Assembly: GCA_900557255.1 (NCBI GenBank)
Contig: USSA01000100.1
Coordinates: forward strand, 1 to 10,356
DNA length: 10,356 bases
From: an uncultured Prevotella sp.
Lineage (GTDB): Bacteria; Bacteroidota; Bacteroidia; Bacteroidales; Bacteroidaceae
Reading direction: 5' to 3'
Positions within the stretch are counted from its first letter, which is position 1; each line of letters begins with the position of its first letter. This document shows, in pieces, positions 6,284 through 10,356 of this stretch. The notes under the pieces were generated by a model. That model was not told the DNA's origin. It did no database searches and saw only the letters and a list, made by a program, of their open reading frames with translations. The translations under genes were made by a program, and so were the position numbers.

Positions 6284-6385
6284 TTAATCGTCCTTTTTGC
6301 ACTTTGTACAGGCAAGTGATATCGCACCACGCTGCTCGGATAGCTTGGTTGGATGTGAGCAAGCCATACACAGGTTACTTCCCAT
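6284..6385 (-). CDS. CxxC...CxxC zinc-ribbon-like microprotein, 33 aa
   Basis: The ATG at 6385-6383 overlaps the last 11 bases of the upstream gene, and 33 codons follow to TAA at 6284. The product starts MGSNLCMACSHPTKL, ends LACTKCKKDD, and contains CMAC (6-9) and CTKC (26-29) separated by 16 residues. This four-cysteine pattern with basic flanks is what a minimal zinc ribbon looks like. A longer open frame upstream (to 6547) lies inside the other gene and is a shadow. The overlapping start suggests translational coupling, so the peptide may be the last member of the operon: a cofactor-like partner, inhibitor or antitoxin for the E3-like protein, or a C-terminal domain reached by frameshift. 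The cysteine pattern is seen; the zinc binding and role are inferred. Confidence 0.6.
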   Translation of the reverse strand: MGSNLCMACSHPTKLSEQRGAISLACTKCKKDD

Positions 6386-7175
6386 GCAATATCTTACTGA
6401 TCGACTTTTTTGCGTCTGCTGTTCCAACCACGAGCGCACCTTCTGCATTGGCTTCGCCAAGGTGAATGCCGGCAACATCAAACACCTCATAGTGAATCTT
6501 ATTCTCGCGGTGGAAAAAATCAAAATACCAGTAGTTGCCGTCTTCAATACGTTGATATATCCGCTGTTTTCCCCACTTCATCGTGGTGGGCCGGTAGTCT
6601 CGATTGCCTATCAGCGAAAAGTGCCCATCGAGTAACGCCGACATCCACTCTATGCACTCCTCTGCTGAGAAGAACAGGGGAATATTCTTCAGTTCAGGAC
6701 GACCATCATCGTAAGTTCTGTCCTTGATGATTGTCACCTGCTTATAGTCGGTTGGAATCCCTGGCGACAACGATAACACACATGGTGCTCCTGGCGACTC
6801 GAATGCGCTCTTTACCACAAGCGCTACATCTTGGTGGGCCATGCATTCTATGGTGTCCCAACGGATGTAGTTGTAATTGCCTTCAAGGATAGCATTCTTC
6901 TGAACATCAGTGCTGTTGGAACTGACAAAATTGCGCAATATCACGGATGCTTTGCTCAAATAGGCTGCTTTATCCACAACGCCACCCACATCTGTTTTGA
7001 AGCGCTTGACATTATCCTTATCGAAGAAAATGCGCAAATTGATACCGTTCTGACGTGCGTATTTCTTCACGCTCATCAGAGGAGCTACTAAATCGCGAAG
7101 ACCCTCTTCCGTAAGGGGTAAACCTATCACCTCGTCTCCCGTCGGAAGCAGTATAAATAGTGATGCATCCATCAT
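6375..7175 (-). CDS. Putative effector with colicin E3-like ribonuclease C-terminal domain
   Basis: The product has 266 residues (MMDASLFILLPTGDEVIG). The N-terminal 200 residues are unrecognised, with an alpha/beta look: INLRIFFDKDN at 45-55, VVKSAFESPGAPCVLSLSPG at 120-139, and a variable segment to 200. The C-terminal part (205-266) resembles the cytotoxic domain of colicin E3, which cuts 16S rRNA at the decoding site. Colicin E3, from memory, reads YEWDSQHGELE then GQHLGSFDPKTG then KRNIKKYL. Here YFDFFHRENKIHYEVFD (217-233) is followed by GIHLGEANAEG (236-246) and KKSISKIL (256-263). D219 and H222 keep the D-x-x-H spacing of the E3 catalytic pair, with E224 or E230 as the glutamate. The ATG is one base after the ATPase stop. 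A broader nuclease role remains possible. Confidence 0.65.
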   Translation of the reverse strand: MMDASLFILLPTGDEVIGLPLTEEGLRDLVAPLMSVKKYARQNGINLRIFFDKDNVKRFKTDVGGVVDKAAYLSKASVILRNFVSSNSTDVQKNAILEGNYNYIRWDTIECMAHQDVALVVKSAFESPGAPCVLSLSPGIPTDYKQVTIIKDRTYDDGRPELKNIPLFFSAEECIEWMSALLDGHFSLIGNRDYRPTTMKWGKQRIYQRIEDGNYWYFDFFHRENKIHYEVFDVAGIHLGEANAEGALVVGTADAKKSISKILHGK

Positions 7176-7176
7176 T

Positions 7177-8310
7177 TCAGAATCCCAATAAGTAAGTCAT
7201 GTCTGCATCCTGACGAGTGAAGAAACCTTCGGGCTGGTGGTCTATCTTGCCATCGCCCACAATCTTCACCTCTTCCGCCACTGATTGCAGCCCATCAGCG
7301 GCTTTCTTCATATAATAGAGCTTCACGTTGTTGCGGTCTATTCCTATGCCTTCCTCTTCAAAACGCTTGGAAGCCATGAGAATGCCATTGAGTACATGAT
7401 TGCTGTGGGTCTCTACAATAACCTGGATGCCCGCCTCTGCTGCTCGCGCGATCATCATGCCAAGTTCCGACTGCGCTGCTTCGTGAAGATGGGCTTCGGG
7501 GTTCTCTATCAGCAACAGACTGTCTCTCTCTGACGCAAGCAGTGCCACGACTATCGGCAATGCGTAACTCAATCCAAAGCCAACATTTATCGCGCTGTAG
7601 GCAGGTGTTGTATCGCCGCCTATCTCATAGGCATATTTCAACGAATAAGACTTGTCTCCTTTCTCTGGGGTAACAACGACATCGGGGCTGATAACTCTTT
7701 CCCATGACGATACCTGAGCGAGCAGTTCTGCGGATTCGCCTGCACGATGCACCAGTCCTGGCAACACGCTAAGTTTCTTCGCCACGCCAAAATGATACAG
7801 GAAATGGGCCGTCAGTTCGCACTTACCATATTTCTGCGACAGTTGCCTCCGGCTTTCCACCATATTCGTGTTTAGGGGGTAGGACTCTGAAGGCTCCTGA
7901 CGAGCCGCACTGATATACTGAAAATTGTTCGTAAATAACGAACTCTCCTGCAACATTTTCGGATCAGGTCCCTGCAATAGAGAAAAGAAGTCTTTACCCA
8001 AAACCCCATCCGAAGCATCCCATCGCCATGTAGAAAGCCCGTGGCCGCCATCGATGCCAAAAGACATATAATCCTCGTCTGCCATCTGACACAGCGCATC
8101 ACGACAGAGACCGATAGAGAGCAGGTCACCATTCAGGGAGAGTCCCTCGTTCAAGACATTCTGCTGATAACTTTGGCGCAACAAAAGCAGCGACTGGATA
8201 ACAGAGGACTTGCCACTGCTGTTCAGCCCGGTCAGCACCGTCAGGTTGCCCAATTCAAGACGCAAATGCTTATGAATCTTGTAATTGTCTATGTGAAGTA
8301 ATCTTAGCAT
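7177..8310 (-). CDS. AAA/ABC-type ATPase, DUF3696-like C-terminus
   Basis: This 377-residue protein is a stand-alone SMC/OLD-like ATPase. The Walker A loop GLNSSGKSS is at 28-36, preceded by the typical IDNYKIHKHLRLELGNLTVLTG start. GFGLS (244-248) occupies the ABC signature position just before a hydrophobic helix. Walker B is LLLIENPE (265-272), with E269 in place of the more usual D and E272 as a likely catalytic glutamate; AHLH follows as in OLD-type ATPases. ETHSNH (300-305) gives the switch histidine H302. The last 20 residues, PEGFFTRQDADMTYLLGF, match the short DUF3696 C-terminal motif. No TOPRIM or other nuclease is attached, so the effector must be another gene. ATPases of this class occur in many defence operons. 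It begins 11 bases after the DUF262 gene. Confidence 0.9.
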   Translation of the reverse strand: MLRLLHIDNYKIHKHLRLELGNLTVLTGLNSSGKSSVIQSLLLLRQSYQQNVLNEGLSLNGDLLSIGLCRDALCQMADEDYMSFGIDGGHGLSTWRWDASDGVLGKDFFSLLQGPDPKMLQESSLFTNNFQYISAARQEPSESYPLNTNMVESRRQLSQKYGKCELTAHFLYHFGVAKKLSVLPGLVHRAGESAELLAQVSSWERVISPDVVVTPEKGDKSYSLKYAYEIGGDTTPAYSAINVGFGLSYALPIVVALLASERDSLLLIENPEAHLHEAAQSELGMMIARAAEAGIQVIVETHSNHVLNGILMASKRFEEEGIGIDRNNVKLYYMKKAADGLQSVAEEVKIVGDGKIDHQPEGFFTRQDADMTYLLGF

Positions 8311-8321
8311 ATTTTTTACAT

Positions 8322-9461
8322 TTATTTTTCTTTCAAAACAGTTTCTATCATCTCCTTTATCTTGCGGTGTCGATAGTTCACGCTTTCTTTCTGACCTGTA
8401 CCGGATGACAGAGCATAGTAGAACTTTTCATCGTTGTTAAGCTCTACGAAAAGTCTCTGCACAATGCTCTTTTTAGCCACTAACTGCTGACGTTCATTGT
8501 TCGTACACTTTGCCAGCCAAACGCTCAGCGTCTCGAATAGTGCCTTGTTAATGGGTTTGCGACGGTCATATATATTGCGACGTTTACGGAATGCATCATT
8601 GTTGAAGATGCTCCAGGCTGCCTTCATCGCCTTGTCGAACTGTGTACTCATATCTTCGCGCTCCGCCTCCGTCAGTTTTTTTATTTTTGCCATGCCACGG
8701 GTCATAAATCCGTCCATATCGGGCTCATACGTCTTATAGTCTTGCAGATAGAAAGCCACGAACCTTGTCACAAAATCGCGGTCTTCCATGCGGTCGGTCT
8801 TTATGATACCGCAGGTAGCCTTCTTGAACGACTGTTTAGCGGCCAAATTGGCCACCATCTCCGCAGACACGCCCTGATTCATCGCATGACGTATTTCCTG
8901 TGGAGTCAGTATCAGACCGCCCGTGTTAATACGTTTGAAGATATTGAATTTTACCTCATCGGGCGTTCCCTTCTCTATCACGTACATGGTTATAGGGGTC
9001 TGGGTGATTCTGCGCTGCATCAGACGAGGAAGCTCGTTGAAGGTCATTCCGTCATATTGCTGCGTGAGAAACTCCAGATGGTGCAGTCGCATCGTCTTCT
9101 CCACAATGAAGTGCTTGAACACGCTGCATCGTTGCAATCCGTCTATCACGTTCCACACCTCTGCATCTTCATCAGTCTCTGTCTCGTCGAAATAGAAAGC
9201 GGGCAGTGGCAACTTGAGCAGCAGCGACTCTATCAGGCGACTCTGCTTCTCTTCATCCCACAGGTCTGATTTGCGTTGGAAGGGGGTATCGAAGCGAATC
9301 TCCCCGTGCTCCATCTTATCCACCAGCTCACTGATGGTAAACGGATCACGACGAATCTTTATCATATTAGGATTAAATGGCATTGTGATTGCCACGTTGC
9401 CCTCATCCTCTTTTTCTATCTGATTTTCTTCTATCGAATAATCAATTTTGTCCATTGTCAT
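8322..9461 (-). CDS. DUF262 (GmrS-like) protein without the DUF1524 nuclease domain
   Basis: The protein has 379 residues. The DUF262 domain belongs to the ParB/Srx-like nucleotidase group known from GmrSD modification-dependent restriction. Its marks are FQRKSDLWDEEKQSRLIESL (61-80), the IDGLQR motif (106-111, where DGQQR is commonest), FKRINTGG (175-182) and LTPQEIRHA (185-193). Residues 1-38 are an acidic leader. The C-terminal 170 residues are helical and charged, with no HNH motif, so this is DUF262 alone, unlike fused GmrSD proteins of over 600 residues. The ATG at 9461 is six bases after the upstream stop; a second ATG lies at 9455. Together with the ATPase behind it, a sensing or NTP-hydrolysing partner is likely. 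The domain call is firm; the role is inferred. Confidence 0.9.
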   Translation of the reverse strand: MTMDKIDYSIEENQIEKEDEGNVAITMPFNPNMIKIRRDPFTISELVDKMEHGEIRFDTPFQRKSDLWDEEKQSRLIESLLLKLPLPAFYFDETETDEDAEVWNVIDGLQRCSVFKHFIVEKTMRLHHLEFLTQQYDGMTFNELPRLMQRRITQTPITMYVIEKGTPDEVKFNIFKRINTGGLILTPQEIRHAMNQGVSAEMVANLAAKQSFKKATCGIIKTDRMEDRDFVTRFVAFYLQDYKTYEPDMDGFMTRGMAKIKKLTEAEREDMSTQFDKAMKAAWSIFNNDAFRKRRNIYDRRKPINKALFETLSVWLAKCTNNERQQLVAKKSIVQRLFVELNNDEKFYYALSSGTGQKESVNYRHRKIKEMIETVLKEK

Positions 9462-9467
9462 CTGTGC

Positions 9468-9845
9468 TTATGAAATCCAACACCTTGTCGAGTAAGGGAA
9501 GGGAATTTCACCTAATTCTAATAATTTGTCAAACTGGGCATCGGTTAATCTGAAGAAGCCCCAATATCTGGGGTTCAGACCGACTCGCTCTTTCATTACC
9601 TTGTTGATTACCTTTTTGGTAAATGCTATATTGTACACCATCTTGATAACGGTAAAATTGTCCTTATTCTTGTACCAACCTCTTAATTCTTCCTCGCCAA
9701 AAACAGAATAGCGATTGGTATATTTAACGAAATCATCCTCGTTGGTAAAGTTCTTGATTGTCTTTACCTCACAGGTATCATTCTCCAGAATGAGGTCATC
9801 ATATCGCTTATCTACAATACTCAGTCCCTCAATGCCATCTGCCAT
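9468..9845 (-). CDS. Putative small PD-(D/E)XK-like protein, first gene of the operon
   Basis: I start at the ATG 9845-9843 (MADGIEGLSIVDKRYDD), giving 125 residues; the frame is also open upstream to a TTG at 9887. YDDLIL (15-20) followed by CEVKTIK (25-31) fits the core D...ExK pattern of PD-(D/E)XK nucleases, with D16 or D17, E26 and K28 as candidate metal-binding residues. The remainder is charged and aromatic (RGWYKNKDNF, then a basic VINKVMKER and NPRYWGFFRLTDAQFDKLLELGEIPFP). Upstream, in another frame, lies a 31-codon reading frame that looks like the missing first helix of this fold, so a frameshift may have split the gene. It precedes DUF262 by six bases. The D...ExK reading is by eye and uncertain. 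Confidence 0.6.
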   Translation of the reverse strand: MADGIEGLSIVDKRYDDLILENDTCEVKTIKNFTNEDDFVKYTNRYSVFGEEELRGWYKNKDNFTVIKMVYNIAFTKKVINKVMKERVGLNPRYWGFFRLTDAQFDKLLELGEIPFPYSTRCWIS

Positions 9846-9846
9846 T

Positions 9847-9942
9847 TTATCGCTGAAATAGATATAAACCGAGATATGTATTCTCAAGAAACTCTTTTGT
9901 TCTTTGTTCTTGAAATTTGTCTGTATTGATTATAAACCACAT
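9847..9942 (-). CDS. 31-aa upstream frame: separate small ORF or split N-terminus
   Basis: ATG at 9942-9940 opens a 31-codon frame (MWFIINTDKFQEQRTKEF, then ENTYLGLYLFQR) ending in TAA at 9849-9847, one base before the ATG of the next gene (TAA-A-ATG). An in-frame TGA lies two codons upstream, so the start is well bounded. The helix QEQRTKEFLENTYLG resembles the first helix of PD-(D/E)XK folds, and skipping one base near 9855 would join LYLF to SDKMADG in the downstream frame. It is therefore either a coupled leader ORF or the 5' part of a frameshifted nuclease gene. Confidence 0.45.
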   Translation of the reverse strand: MWFIINTDKFQEQRTKEFLENTYLGLYLFQR

Positions 9943-10210
9943 AACTCAAAAATATATACCTCGGTTTCTCCTGAAAAGAATACTCTTCCCGGATTATTGG
10001 GGATGTGATATGTATCACAGCATCGAAAAACCAATAGACTAACTTCCACTAATCTTCAATACTTTTATGTCTTTTGGCCTCCTGCATACATGATGCAAGT
10101 AAGTCCGTGTTTAGCAAATTGTGTATCATACGCTTTGCTTATATAAAGACCATATTAATAGTACTTATTCTTTACATTCTTCTGAATCTCAACATAAGAG
10201 ACTCAGGATT
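9943..10210. other. Leader region of the DUF262 operon
   Basis: About 270 bases lie between the promoter and the first supported start. The minus strand holds a 26-codon frame (10049-10129) and continues in that frame, past one TAG, for another 52 open codons. There is no recognisable riboswitch, tRNA or strong terminator. The stretch may be a regulatory leader or the remains of a gene. Confidence 0.4.
10049..10129 (-). CDS. Small ORF in the operon leader, 26 aa, possibly a broken gene
   Basis: ATG at 10129-10127 opens MIHNLLNTDLLASCMQEAKR, then HKSIED and a TAG at 10051-10049. The same frame is open again after the TAG (WKLVYWFFDAVIHITSPIIREE and on) to a TGA near 9883. With the TAG read through, about 79 codons would be protein-like. 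A chance run with one stop is quite possible in this length, so I give it low weight. It could be a leader peptide or a pseudogene. Confidence 0.25.
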   Translation of the reverse strand: MIHNLLNTDLLASCMQEAKRHKSIED

Positions 10211-10216
10211 TCGTTG

Positions 10217-10248
10217 CAAAAATACGAAAAAAGTTTGAAACTAGCAAA
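10217..10248 (-). promoter_or_regulatory. Bacteroidota-type promoter for the DUF262 operon
   Basis: On the minus strand TTTG (10248-10245) is followed by exactly 20 bases and then TATTTTTG (10224-10217). This matches the Bacteroidota housekeeping consensus of TTTG at -33 and TAnnTTTG at -7. Transcription would begin near 10210 and run leftward into the small ORFs and the DUF262 operon. It lies 46 bases past the stop of the gene entering from the right, a sensible place for a new transcript. Confidence 0.7.
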
Positions 10249-10293
10249 TTATGTATGTAAAAAACGAATATTGACTCCACTTAAAAAAATGGG

Positions 10294-10356
10294 TTAAATT
10301 TGGCGTACCTGCATAGTTCCGTGGATGAGGTTATCCAAAGATGCAGCATAGCCTAT
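10294..10356 (-). CDS. 3' end of an unidentified gene (20 codons visible)
   Basis: The minus strand from the right edge is open and ends at TAA 10296-10294. The 20 visible residues begin IGYAASLDNLIHG and end MQVRQI, which looks like a protein C-terminus. Too little is visible to name it. The promoter for the DUF262 operon begins 46 bases downstream of its stop, which supports this as a gene boundary. Confidence 0.45.
   Translation of the reverse strand: MGYAASLDNLIHGTMQVRQI

Noticed and set aside
6386..6547. Upstream extension of the CxxC microprotein to 6547
   Set aside because: This part lies wholly inside the coding frame of the E3-like protein and has the composition of a shadow frame. 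The ATG at 6385 gives the compact four-cysteine peptide.
8742..9269. Plus-strand 175-codon frame opposite the DUF262 gene
   Set aside because: The minus-strand frame carries clear DUF262 motifs across the same bases, so this is a shadow.
8322..9461. Complete GmrSD type IV restriction enzyme
   Set aside because: Only the DUF262 part is present; no HNH/DUF1524 motif is found in this protein or in the genes beside it.

Overview
The window looks like a Bacteroidota chromosome, most likely Prevotellaceae (Prevotella/Segatella type). The reasons are a textbook Bacteroidota promoter (TTTG, 20 bases, TAnnTTTG) near the right end, few recognisable Shine-Dalgarno sites, and a dTDP-rhamnose operon in the order rfbA-rfbC-rfbD-rfbB. 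The genus is inference. Every gene I can support lies on the minus strand, so transcription runs from high to low coordinates.

Region 1 (1-2838) is the conserved dTDP-L-rhamnose operon. rfbA, rfbC and rfbD are complete, and rfbB is cut by the left edge after 92 codons. Together they turn glucose-1-phosphate and dTTP into dTDP-L-rhamnose for surface polysaccharide. An 18-base copy of the 3' end of rfbA sits just behind rfbD.

Region 2 (2839-6283) is accessory. It starts with a gene-poor stretch holding three short hairpins in a row, followed by several hypothetical genes: a 61-residue protein, a protein with one N-terminal membrane helix, a 181-residue protein with a central hydrophobic helix, and a coupled pair (255 and 100 residues, TAATG junction). 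The gaps between them hold short open stretches that read like the ends of genes but have no starts. These may be gene remnants or dispersed intergenic repeats.

Region 3 (6284-9942) is a tight operon that looks like an anti-phage or other conflict system. In transcription order it encodes a small PD-(D/E)XK-like protein (possibly frameshifted at its 5' end), a stand-alone DUF262 protein, an AAA/ABC-type ATPase with a DUF3696-like C-terminus, a 266-residue protein whose last 60 residues resemble the colicin E3 ribonuclease domain, and a 33-residue CxxC...CxxC microprotein overlapping the end of that gene. Spacings are 6, 11 and 1 base, then an 11-base overlap. A promoter at 10217-10248 could drive it through a leader of roughly 270 bases or more. 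My working model is that DUF262 plus the ATPase sense or regulate, and the E3-like protein is the effector. This rests on motifs read by eye; no search was run.

Region 4 (10294-10356) is the last 20 codons of a further minus-strand gene that enters from the right.
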